DNA from: Gallicola sp. | Lineage (GTDB): Bacteria; Bacillota; Clostridia; Tissierellales; Peptoniphilaceae | Assembly (NCBI GenBank): GCA_012798975.1 | Contig: JAAZME010000047.1 | Location: 1 to 5,796, forward strand | DNA length: 5,796 bases | Direction of reading: 5' to 3' | Shown here: in pieces, positions 1 through 5,546 of the stretch | Numbering within the stretch: the first letter of the stretch is position 1 | Layout of the letters: every line of letters begins with the position of its first letter | The notes under the pieces: generated by a model | Seen by the model: the letters and a program-made list of their open reading frames with translations, nothing else | The model's database searches: none | Told to the model about the DNA's origin: nothing | Position numbers and translations under genes: made by a program

Positions 1-724
1 AGAGATAGAAGAAATATTTCGGCTGATTGCCTCTTTCTCCGTTATAGATATGGATCGGAATCAATGATAATACAGGTAAAAGAGCTGGAATTATCGCGGC
101 GATCATCATAGGATGAAATCCGTAACCCATCTGAACATAGGTATAGACTACGTTAACGATACATAATACCCCAAAGGCAAGAAGTCTCTGTAAGGGTTTG
201 TCTCTAAAGAAATAAAATACAAAGATCAAAAGAACACCAAAAGCTCCATAATCCGTGTTGATCATTTCAGCTGCGATTGCTGCTAATAAGACAATCATAA
301 AGGCTGCTAAGGTCATATTAAATCTCAGTTTATGAAAAACGATAATAGCGAATAACCCGATGGCTAATGTAAAAAAGATATTTTGATGGCTTGTTTCGAA
401 TACTTTTCCGAATAAAGACAAGTCGAAAGGCACTTCCGATAGTAATGCAAAGATAGCCAGACGAATATTATATTTTACTGCATCTTTTGTATGAAAGAAT
501 CCTTCTACGATTAAAAAGCAGAAGATGGGAAATGAAATTCTTCCTATTGTTCTGAGAATTGTATAGACTGTCATAAGCTCCATGGGCATTTGTCCGCTCT
601 GCATATTCGAGATAGATATTAACGGCATTAACACCACTGCACCGATATGGTCTATAAGCATCGTTATAATAGCAATCCATTTCAGTCCCGCTCCTGAAAG
701 ACCGCCTTTTCTTGTACTTTCCAT
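1..724 (-). CDS. TraX-family integral membrane protein (C-terminus cut by window edge)
   Basis: The reading frame starts at ATG 724 and stays open to position 1, giving 241 residues without a stop. An AAGGAG ribosome binding site lies 6 nt before the start. The protein is almost entirely hydrophobic, with about seven or more membrane segments. Family-like motifs are visible: a KWIAIITMLIDHIG opening helix (about 15-28), an RTIGRISFPIFCF stretch (58-70) followed by EGFFHT (74-79), SEVPFD (96-101), HQN (113-115), a Glu/Asp pair in EMINTDYG (153-160), and NGERG near 229-233 before an aromatic helix. These match the TraX family (named after F-plasmid TraX, which N-acetylates pilin and is related to membrane acyltransferases). 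Chromosomal Firmicute members have no established substrate that I know of. Probably only 10-25 residues are missing. It follows thyA by 9 nt and is probably co-transcribed with it. Family assignment is firm; function is unknown. Confidence 0.85.
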   Translation of the reverse strand, partial: MESTRKGGLSGAGLKWIAIITMLIDHIGAVVLMPLISISNMQSGQMPMELMTVYTILRTIGRISFPIFCFLIVEGFFHTKDAVKYNIRLAIFALLSEVPFDLSLFGKVFETSHQNIFFTLAIGLFAIIVFHKLRFNMTLAAFMIVLLAAIAAEMINTDYGAFGVLLIFVFYFFRDKPLQRLLAFGVLCIVNVVYTYVQMGYGFHPMMIAAIIPALLPVLSLIPIHIYNGERGNQPKYFFYL

Positions 725-733
725 AAAATCTCC

Positions 734-1603
734 TTATACTGCTATATCGATATTATACTTTTTGTCGTCTGGATTATAATCTTCTAATGTAAAATCTTCA
801 ATAGTAAAATCTTCAAATTCCTTTATGCCAGGATTTAAAAGGAGTTTCGGTTGAGATTCTTCTTTTAATTCGATCTGGCTAATAGATTTTACTGTTTCAA
901 TGTGCCGATCGTAGATATGAAGATTTTGAACAAAATGCATAAATTCTCCTGCTTCGTATCCTGTTACCTGAGCTACCATTCGAAGCAGAGCATAGTATTG
1001 GAAGGCGTTTACAGATCCAGGACCTGCAGCCGCTAGAAAGTCGCCGCTTCTTTGGATTAAGGTAAGATTCAGTTTTTTTCCAGCCACGGTCCACATGGTC
1101 ATAAAAGCGCATGGGATCAAGGTCATATCCGCCAAATCTTCCATATCCATCATCGACATAAAGATTCTTCTGTTTAAAGGATTGTTTCGAAGTTCGTCGA
1201 TAACTCTTTTAATCTGTGTTGTCATTTTCCCTGTTTCCGGGCTTTTTATAGATTTTGCTATCTGATAGCCGTAAGATTTCCCAAGGTTTCCCTCTTTATT
1301 CTGCCATTCATCCCAGTAGTGTACATTATATTTCTCCTTTAAGAGATTTACATCGTTTGATGCATCCTGATAGATCCAAAGGATTTCTTTTATACCTGAT
1401 TTCCAAGGAATTTTACGAAGATTGATAATAGGGACTTCCCCCGCTTTATAAGTAGTGATCTGCTGGGGAAGATAGATCGCATAGGCCGCTTCCTTCCCAT
1501 CCCATTTCGCACGTACAAGGCTATTTTCTGCTTCATTTTCTTTATATCCATTCTCAAGAATGTTCTTTGCTGATTCTATATATAATTCATCTACACGACT
1601 CAT
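734..1603 (-). CDS. thyA: Thymidylate synthase (ThyA), Bacillus/clostridial type with altered active-site loop
   Basis: This cytosolic enzyme methylates dUMP to dTMP using 5,10-methylenetetrahydrofolate. At 289 residues it resembles the B. subtilis ThyA class. ATG 1603 is preceded by AGGAGG with an 8-nt spacer. Visible residues, with E. coli equivalents: R31 (R21), E73 (E58), W97 in YWDEW (W80), NPLNRR with R145/R146 (R126/R127), catalytic C165 in IPCA (C146), QRSGD 184-188 (R166, D169), N199 (N177), H229 and Y231 in HIYDRH (H207, Y209), and a hydrophobic C-terminus ending IAV. Spacing from C165 to D188 and from N199 to H229 equals E. coli, but D188 to N199 is 11 residues instead of 8, so the dUMP-binding loop has a 3-residue insertion and lacks the usual PFN. 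The His after the catalytic Cys is Ala, as it is also non-His in B. subtilis ThyA. All catalytic residues are present, so activity is expected. No folA lies beside it. Confidence 0.96.
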   Translation of the reverse strand: MSRVDELYIESAKNILENGYKENEAENSLVRAKWDGKEAAYAIYLPQQITTYKAGEVPIINLRKIPWKSGIKEILWIYQDASNDVNLLKEKYNVHYWDEWQNKEGNLGKSYGYQIAKSIKSPETGKMTTQIKRVIDELRNNPLNRRIFMSMMDMEDLADMTLIPCAFMTMWTVAGKKLNLTLIQRSGDFLAAAGPGSVNAFQYYALLRMVAQVTGYEAGEFMHFVQNLHIYDRHIETVKSISQIELKEESQPKLLLNPGIKEFEDFTIEDFTLEDYNPDDKKYNIDIAV

Positions 1604-1611
1604 TTCAAAAA

Positions 1612-1617
1612 CCTCCT
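1612..1617 (-). promoter_or_regulatory. Strong ribosome binding site of thyA
   Basis: Read on the minus strand this is a full AGGAGG, 8 nt before ATG 1603. It lies almost at the predicted 5' end of the transcript and overlaps the last codons of the decayed frame upstream, which argues that this frame is no longer translated. Confidence 0.8.
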
Positions 1618-1626
1618 AATGGATTA

Positions 1627-1635
1627 ATTATAGCA
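1627..1635 (-). promoter_or_regulatory. Predicted thyA promoter, extended -10
   Basis: The minus strand reads TGCTATAAT here, a perfect -10 hexamer with the TG extension. The expected transcription start is near 1620, leaving a leader of about 17 nt before ATG 1603. No convincing -35 hexamer is found 16-18 bp upstream (the region is only AT-rich), which is common with extended -10 promoters. It sits in the tail of the flavodoxin-like remnant. Prediction from sequence only. Confidence 0.6.
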
Positions 1636-1663
1636 TAATTTAGTAAATTAGTATTAATGGACT

Positions 1664-1800
1664 TTAAAGCAGATTCTTCTTTTGAATCCAATGCTTTTTC
1701 GGAATCAGCTCTCTGATATCCCCGTTCATAATTTCTGCAATAATATTTGCTGCAGCCAGTGTTGTTTTGAATAGGAATAATATACAACTAAAGTCCCCTT
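1664..1800 (-). pseudogene. Decayed flavodoxin-like N-terminal fragment
   Basis: No intact gene occupies 1604-1870, but the minus strand carries pieces of a flavodoxin-like protein in shifted frames. From 1800 downwards one frame reads KGTLVVYYSYS, the typical first strand and start of the FMN phosphate loop of short flavodoxins. At about 1768 the similarity moves to the next frame, which continues KTTLAAANIIAEIMNGD and then IRELIPKK before meeting a stop at 1664. A third frame, EKALDSKEESALKS onwards to a stop at 1605, may be further remnant. Each change of frame equals loss of one base. No ATG is in frame before the first piece; a purine-rich GAGAGGTG about 8 nt ahead may be its old ribosome binding site. 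Likely a dead, truncated gene. The call rests on my recognition of the motif, so it could be a chance resemblance. Confidence 0.45.
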
Positions 1801-1871
1801 CTTTACACCTCTCTTTTGTCTTCAAGTATCTATTTATTCCTTATAGCTTCTATAGCGAAATTACAAAAATA

Positions 1872-1880
1872 TGTTATACT
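1872..1880 (+). promoter_or_regulatory. Predicted azlCD promoter, extended -10
   Basis: TGTTATACT matches an extended -10 element. The -35 region 17 bp upstream (around 1852-1857) does not resemble TTGACA. The predicted start of transcription is near 1887, before the azlC ribosome binding site at 1895, and leaves a leader of about 23 nt. This is too short for a T-box or riboswitch, so any leucine or Lrp-type control would have to act at the DNA level. Prediction only. Confidence 0.5.
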
Positions 1881-1894
1881 CTTTCATAGAATAT

Positions 1895-1901
1895 AAGGAG
1901 G
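1895..1901 (+). promoter_or_regulatory. Ribosome binding site that fixes the azlC start
   Basis: AAGGAGG lies 8 nt before TTG 1910. It sits downstream of the in-frame ATG at 1871, which has no Shine-Dalgarno sequence and overlaps the predicted -10 element. The site therefore points to TTG 1910 as the real start. Confidence 0.85.
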
Positions 1902-1909
1902 GGAATCCA

Positions 1910-2614
1910 TTGAAATCGATCTATAGAAGGGGAATAAAAGACGGGCTGCCTATATTTATGGGTTATGTCGCTGTATCCTTTACATTTGGAATTCAAGCAA
2001 GACTGCAGGGGCTTACGGTCTTTCAGTCGGGAATTCTTTCTTGGACAAATGTAACATCTGCCGGTCAATTTGCAGGCCTCACTTCCATAGCAACCCAGGC
2101 TGCCTTATGGGAAGTCATCATAACACAATTTATTATTAATTCTAGATATATGCTTATGTCAAGTGCGCTGTCTCAAAAAATTCCTGTATGGACACCTTTT
2201 CAAAAACGAGCTTTAATGGCTGCTGGAGTAACAGACGAAGTTTTCGCCTTATCGATAGCTTATCCCGGCGAGCTGAATCCCGTCTATACCTACGGGCTGA
2301 TGACAGCCGCTATTCCCGGCTGGGTTCTAGGTACGGTACTGGGCGTCGTTTCAGGCAGTCTCCTTCCTGTTCGGGCTGTCAGTGCTTTAAGTATAGCTTT
2401 ATACGGTATGCTTATCGCTGTTATTGTACCGCCGTCTAAAAAGCAGAATCTTCTAAAAGGCATTATAGCAATCTCTATGATTTCTTCTTTCCTTTTCTCG
2501 GTCCTTCCCGTTGTAAAGGAGATATCCTCAGGTATACGATTAATCTTTCTAACCTTGGTGATAACAGGGATTGCAGCACTGCTCTTCCCTATCAAGGAGG
2601 AAAACTATGAATAA
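1910..2614 (+). CDS. azlC: AzlC-family branched-chain amino-acid exporter, large subunit
   Basis: AzlC works with AzlD in the cytoplasmic membrane; the pair is known from B. subtilis azlCD (4-azaleucine resistance) and is related to the BrnFE exporters of Leu, Ile, Val and Met. With the TTG start at 1910 the protein has 234 residues, the usual family length, and begins MKSIYRRGIKDGLPI, which aligns with typical AzlC N-termini. An upstream ATG at 1871 would add 13 residues absent from the family. Visible features include a GYVAVSFTFGI first helix (19-28), TNVTSAGQFAG (46-56), NSRYMLMSSALSQ (77-89), TDEVFAL (108-114) and GWVLGTVLG near 137-145, then hydrophobic helices from about 155 to the end. 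The stop overlaps azlD by 8 nt, so translation is probably coupled. It is divergent from thyA. The exact substrate cannot be read from sequence. Confidence 0.93.
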   Translation: MKSIYRRGIKDGLPIFMGYVAVSFTFGIQARLQGLTVFQSGILSWTNVTSAGQFAGLTSIATQAALWEVIITQFIINSRYMLMSSALSQKIPVWTPFQKRALMAAGVTDEVFALSIAYPGELNPVYTYGLMTAAIPGWVLGTVLGVVSGSLLPVRAVSALSIALYGMLIAVIVPPSKKQNLLKGIIAISMISSFLFSVLPVVKEISSGIRLIFLTLVITGIAALLFPIKEENYE

Positions 2615-2912
2615 TCCCTATATTTATATATTTACTATGGCTATTACAACTTATCTTATGAGGCTCCTGCCCTTAACCTTAATACGAGGCAGAGTAAAAA
2701 ACAGCTTTATACAATCGTTCTTATACTATGTACCCTTTGTCACCTTATCGATACTCATCTTCCCGTCGATCCTTTCTTCCACAGAAAGCTTTTATTCTGC
2801 ACTGGGAGGATTTATTATCGCTATTATCTTAGCTTATAAAGAAAAAAGCCTTCTAACCGTAGCGATTGCAGCGTGTATCGCCGTTTATGCTATTGAATTG
2901 TTTATATTCTAA
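2607..2912 (+). CDS. azlD: AzlD-family branched-chain amino-acid exporter, small subunit
   Basis: This is the small membrane partner of AzlC, 101 residues, within the usual range of about 100-110. ATG 2607 is chosen because AAGGAGG (2594-2600) lies 6 nt ahead; an in-frame ATG at 2571 would add 12 polar residues encoded inside azlC and has no ribosome binding site. The sequence shows about four hydrophobic segments and the family hallmarks TYLMRLLPL (15-23) and YYVPFVTLSILIFPSIL (40-56), with a final helix ending IELFIF. It overlaps the azlC stop (2612-2614). Two hairpins follow directly, so azlCD appears to be a two-gene operon without the azlB regulator seen in B. subtilis. Confidence 0.93.
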   Translation: MNNPYIYIFTMAITTYLMRLLPLTLIRGRVKNSFIQSFLYYVPFVTLSILIFPSILSSTESFYSALGGFIIAIILAYKEKSLLTVAIAACIAVYAIELFIF

Positions 2913-2925
2913 AATAAAAAAGAGA

Positions 2926-2960
2926 AAAGAACTTTTTCGCCGTTGGCTTAAAAGTTTTCT
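2926..2960 (+). terminator. First hairpin after azlD
   Basis: AACTTTT (2930-2936) pairs with AAAAGTT (2950-2956). Inside, GCC (2939-2941) pairs with GGC (2945-2947) around a GTT loop, separated by a TC/TT internal loop. The helix is followed by TTTTCTT. The stem is AT-rich and interrupted, so it is weaker than the next hairpin, and it may assist termination or protect the 3' end of the mRNA. Confidence 0.45.
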
Positions 2961-2975
2961 TGAATAAAAGAAATG

Positions 2976-3013
2976 AAAAGCCTTGTTTTCGAAATCGAAA
3001 ACAAGGCTTTTTT
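2976..3013. terminator. Strong bidirectional terminator between azlD and the PAP2 gene
   Basis: A perfect 16-bp stem, 2976-2991 with 2996-3011, encloses an AAAT loop. It contains AAGCC/GGCTT at the base and a T run (3008-3013) on the plus strand. On the minus strand the stem is also followed by a short T-rich tail (CTTTTCATTT). It lies between convergent genes, azlD ending at 2912 and the phosphatase ending at 3126, and can serve both. The DNA from 3014 to 3125 shows no further gene. Confidence 0.9.
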
Positions 3014-3125
3014 GATATAAAAATATAAACGAGGACACAGTATCTACCTATAACAACCTGCTTTTTCCATCCAAAAGAAACAAGCTCCACCTTTCTACCA
3101 TAACTTCACTCTATCACTCTTTCTT

Positions 3126-3770
3126 TTAAAACTCTTCCTTTAACGCTTCGCCATACTTTTCTTTCACAAAGGTACAGAAAACGATTAAATAGGACAGTCC
3201 TACAGAAAATCCGGCTAACACATCGCTGGCGTAGTGGACGCCCAGGTATATTCGGCTGAGTCCGATTAGAATAATCAATATAGAAAATACAGCTGTATAT
3301 ATTTTACTTTTCTTCTCATTCTTTACTTTTTTATGAACTAAATAAATGAGAAATCCGTAAAATGCCATAGAAGACATGGAATGGCCGCTGGGGAAACTGA
3401 AACCTCCCTGCTCGATTAAACGATATCCTTCCGGTCTGGGGCGTTGGATTAAGTATTTTAAAGAAGTGTTTATGATAGCCGACAACACAAGGTTTAGAGG
3501 GATCAGCCATTTTATGATTTTGTTTTTAACAAGAAAAATAGAAAGGATGCCCATAAGAGTAAGGAAAATCGTCCCTCCAAGTTCGGTTATTATCTTTAAA
3601 ATCCCAGTCAAATAAGGCGCTCTTAAGTTCTGCACAAAAAAACCATAGGCTAAACGATCCGTCACAAGTGTTTCCCGTTCGAAAACCTCTTCCAAAAGCA
3701 CTGCAAAAACAAGAAGCAGCAAGGCTAAGGCAAACCATCTGCTTTTAATAAATTTTAAAAATTTATCCAT
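3126..3770 (-). CDS. PAP2-superfamily lipid phosphatase (PgpB/BcrC-like)
   Basis: This is an integral membrane phosphatase of 214 residues. All three parts of the PAP2 signature are intact: K105-x6-RP within KYLIQRPRP (105-113), PSGH (127-130) with the catalytic-assisting H130, and SR-x5-H-x3-D at S172, R173, H179 and D183, where H179 is the expected nucleophile. Hydrophobic segments lie near 12-27, 56-81, 87-103, 132-146, 156-172 and 184-201, and the basic N-terminus probably faces the cytoplasm. Relatives dephosphorylate undecaprenyl diphosphate, phosphatidylglycerophosphate or phosphatidic acid outside the membrane; motifs alone cannot separate these, and recycling of undecaprenyl diphosphate for cell-wall synthesis is my best inference. 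ATG 3770 follows AAGGAG with a 6-nt spacer. It seems to be transcribed alone, between the nifU hairpin upstream and the terminator it shares with azlD. Confidence 0.92.
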   Translation of the reverse strand: MDKFLKFIKSRWFALALLLLVFAVLLEEVFERETLVTDRLAYGFFVQNLRAPYLTGILKIITELGGTIFLTLMGILSIFLVKNKIIKWLIPLNLVLSAIINTSLKYLIQRPRPEGYRLIEQGGFSFPSGHSMSSMAFYGFLIYLVHKKVKNEKKSKIYTAVFSILIILIGLSRIYLGVHYASDVLAGFSVGLSYLIVFCTFVKEKYGEALKEEF

Positions 3771-3796
3771 ACTTTACTCCTTTTTAATATAAACTT

Positions 3797-3805
3797 ATTC
3801 TACCA
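3797..3805 (-). promoter_or_regulatory. Predicted promoter of the PAP2 gene, extended -10
   Basis: The minus strand reads TGGTAGAAT, an extended -10 with one mismatch. Transcription would begin near 3790, about 20 nt before ATG 3770 and just ahead of the AAGGAG site at 3777-3782. No good -35 is seen; the corresponding area runs into the base of the nifU terminator hairpin. Prediction only. Confidence 0.45.
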
Positions 3806-3820
3806 TAAATAGAACTTTAA

Positions 3821-3858
3821 ACGCAGAAAGAAGACTCTTCCAAGTCTTCTCTCTGTGT
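3821..3858 (-). terminator. Hairpin ending the metY-nifS-nifU operon
   Basis: 3821-3836 pairs with 3843-3858 over 16 positions with one mismatch and one G-U pair when read on the minus strand, around a 6-nt loop. It starts 31 nt after the nifU stop. The following tail (TTTAAAGTTCTATTT) has only a short T run, so termination may be incomplete and some read-through into the PAP2 gene is possible. Confidence 0.7.
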
Positions 3859-3889
3859 ATCTATATTATTGAGGAGCGTTTTACCCATT

Positions 3890-4312
3890 TTAATGTTCGT
3901 GTGGTTCCTCTAATTTTTTAAATACTTCTGTATCGTATTCGATATTATTTTTATCATAATAGTCTTTAATCGCTGCAAGAACTGCCTCTTCTGCTAATAC
4001 AGAACAGTGAACTTTGTTCTTTGGAAGCCCGTCTAAAGCTTCAACTACTGCTTTATTGGACAGCTCCATAGCTTCTTCAAGAGTTTTTCCTTTGATCATC
4101 TCTGTTGCCATTGAACTTGTTGCTATGGCAGAACCGCATCCGAAGGTGTTGAATTTAACGTCTGTAATAACGTCTCCATCTACTTTAATATACATTTTCA
4201 TGATATCGCCGCATGTAGCGTTTCCTACTTCGCCTACTCCGTCTGCATCGTCCATTTTTCCTAAATTTCTTGGATTTGTAAAGTGATCCATTACTTTATC
4301 GCTGTATAACAT
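3890..4312 (-). CDS. nifU: Fe-S cluster assembly scaffold, NifU N-domain/IscU type
   Basis: This cytosolic scaffold builds Fe-S clusters from iron and the sulfur delivered by the cysteine desulfurase encoded just upstream. The 140 residues form one IscU-like domain without the ferredoxin and Nfu domains of full NifU. Cluster ligands are all visible: C34 with D36 in ATCGD, C59 in FGCGSA, and H102-C103 in KVHCS. It opens with YSDKVMDHFTNPRN, typical of the family. At the position of the LPPVK site that binds HscA in proteobacterial IscU it reads LPKNK (96-100), which fits a system without the dedicated HscA/HscB chaperones. The ATG directly abuts the nifS stop (TAAATG), and its AAAGGAG site lies inside the last nifS codons, so translation is probably coupled. 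No zinc-binding insertion of the SufU type is evident. The gene could equally be named iscU. Confidence 0.95.
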   Translation of the reverse strand: MLYSDKVMDHFTNPRNLGKMDDADGVGEVGNATCGDIMKMYIKVDGDVITDVKFNTFGCGSAIATSSMATEMIKGKTLEEAMELSNKAVVEALDGLPKNKVHCSVLAEEAVLAAIKDYYDKNNIEYDTEVFKKLEEPHEH

Positions 4313-5524
4313 TTATTTGCTCCTTTCATCTAAAAAGAAATGATTGTTTTTTGTATTTTCTTCCCAAACCGGGGAAATATCTCTTAAATAGTTTACTACT
4401 TCCGGTATCTGTTCCACTATATAATCTACTTCTTCTTCCGTATTGAACGGACTAAGAGATAGTCTTAAGGATCCATGGGCAACTTCGTGAGGAAGCCCTA
4501 AGCTCATAAGCACATGACTTGGATCAAGAGATCCGGATGTACAGGCAGATCCTGAAGATCCTTCGATTCCTCTTTGGTCAAGAAGCAGAAGAAGGGATTC
4601 TCCTTCGATTCCTTCAAAGATAAAGTTTACTGTACCAGGCAGTCTTTGTTCACGATCGCCGTTTAACTTGCTGTAAGGGATTTGAGACAAGCCTTCGATT
4701 AGTTTATCTCTAAGGGCTGCTACTTTCTTATTATCTTCGTCTAATGTTTCCATAGCTTCTTCTAGAGCCGCTACCATTCCGATAATACCCGGAAGGTTTT
4801 CTGTACCGGCTCTTTTCCCTTTTTCTTGTGCTCCTCCGTCGATTAAAGGAAGAATACGTACGCCTTTTCTTGCATAAAGTGCGCCGACTCCTTTTGGTCC
4901 ATGGAATTTATGGGCTGAAAGGGATAATAGATCGATATTTTCTTTGACAACATTTACATGAAGATGGCCGATCGCCTGTACTGCATCTGTATGGAATAAG
5001 ACTTTCTTTTCTCTGCAGACCGCCCCGATTTCTTTAATCGGCTGAATCGTTCCGATCTCGTTATTTGCATACATAATAGTAACAAGGGCTGTATCTTCGC
5101 GTATTGCATCTTCTACGTCTTTAACGTCAACAATTCCTCTTTCTCCAACATCAAGATAAGTAACTTCGAAACCTTCTTTTTCTAGGCGCTGAAGGGTGTG
5201 AAGTACTGCATGATGTTCGATTTTAGTCGAAATAATATGTTTTTTATCTTTCTTCGCTCCTAATAAGGCTGCTGAACGAATCGCTTGATTGTCCGCTTCG
5301 CTCCCTCCAGAAGTAAAATAAATCTCTTCCGGTTTCGCTCCGATAATATTCGCAAGTCTTACTCTTGCATCATATAATTTTTCTGCTGCAAGCTGACCTG
5401 TTGTATGAAGACTGGAAGGGTTCCCATAATCTTCTTTCATACTTTTTAAAACTGCTTCGATGGATCTATCAGTCATTTGTGTTGTTGCTGCGTTATCTGC
5501 ATATACTCTCATGTCGATATTCAT
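4313..5524 (-). CDS. nifS: Cysteine desulfurase, NifS/IscS type (PLP enzyme)
   Basis: The enzyme removes sulfur from L-cysteine as a persulfide and hands it to NifU, and often to tRNA-thiolating enzymes. The 403 residues match group I desulfurases. Visible features are YADNAATTQM at the N-terminus (8-17), H104 in KIEHH that stacks on PLP, NNEIGTIQPI (154-163), D180 in HTDAVQ, the PLP lysine K206 in SAHKFHGPKG, RAGTENLPG (238-246), and catalytic C328 in SSGSACTSGSLDPSH, whose long mobile loop marks the NifS/IscS class rather than SufS. The C-terminal stretch RDISPVWEE resembles the region through which IscS contacts IscU. ATG 5524 is used because AAAGGAAA sits just ahead; M5 (ATG 5512) is a weaker alternative. 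It lies 22 nt after metY and touches nifU with no gap. Confidence 0.96.
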   Translation of the reverse strand: MNIDMRVYADNAATTQMTDRSIEAVLKSMKEDYGNPSSLHTTGQLAAEKLYDARVRLANIIGAKPEEIYFTSGGSEADNQAIRSAALLGAKKDKKHIISTKIEHHAVLHTLQRLEKEGFEVTYLDVGERGIVDVKDVEDAIREDTALVTIMYANNEIGTIQPIKEIGAVCREKKVLFHTDAVQAIGHLHVNVVKENIDLLSLSAHKFHGPKGVGALYARKGVRILPLIDGGAQEKGKRAGTENLPGIIGMVAALEEAMETLDEDNKKVAALRDKLIEGLSQIPYSKLNGDREQRLPGTVNFIFEGIEGESLLLLLDQRGIEGSSGSACTSGSLDPSHVLMSLGLPHEVAHGSLRLSLSPFNTEEEVDYIVEQIPEVVNYLRDISPVWEENTKNNHFFLDERSK

Positions 5525-5546
5525 CTTCTTTCCTTTATTTTAATAT

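Noticed and set aside
468..680. 70-codon minus-strand frame inside the TraX-family gene
   Set aside because: It is the shifted frame of the open TraX reading frame, rich in Arg, Asn and Tyr, and has no protein-family look.
1605..1787. 60-codon minus-strand frame opening with TTG, directly before thyA
   Set aside because: It has no ribosome binding site, it contains the thyA promoter and ribosome binding site, and its first half is out of frame with the flavodoxin-like pieces. Better read as part of a decayed gene.
1801..1909. Possible riboswitch or T-box before azlC
   Set aside because: The predicted leader is about 23 nt and no T-box or specifier structure is visible; only promoter and ribosome binding site fit.
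2902..3090. 62-codon minus-strand frame across the azlD-PAP2 intergenic region
   Set aside because: It is translated straight through both terminator hairpins and into the azlD end, so it is a chance open frame.
3376..3615. 79-codon plus-strand frame opposite the PAP2 gene
   Set aside because: Antisense shadow; the minus-strand frame carries the full PAP2 signature.
4014..4286. 90-codon plus-strand frame opposite nifU
   Set aside because: It is an antisense shadow of a conserved gene, without its own ribosome binding site or recognisable domain.
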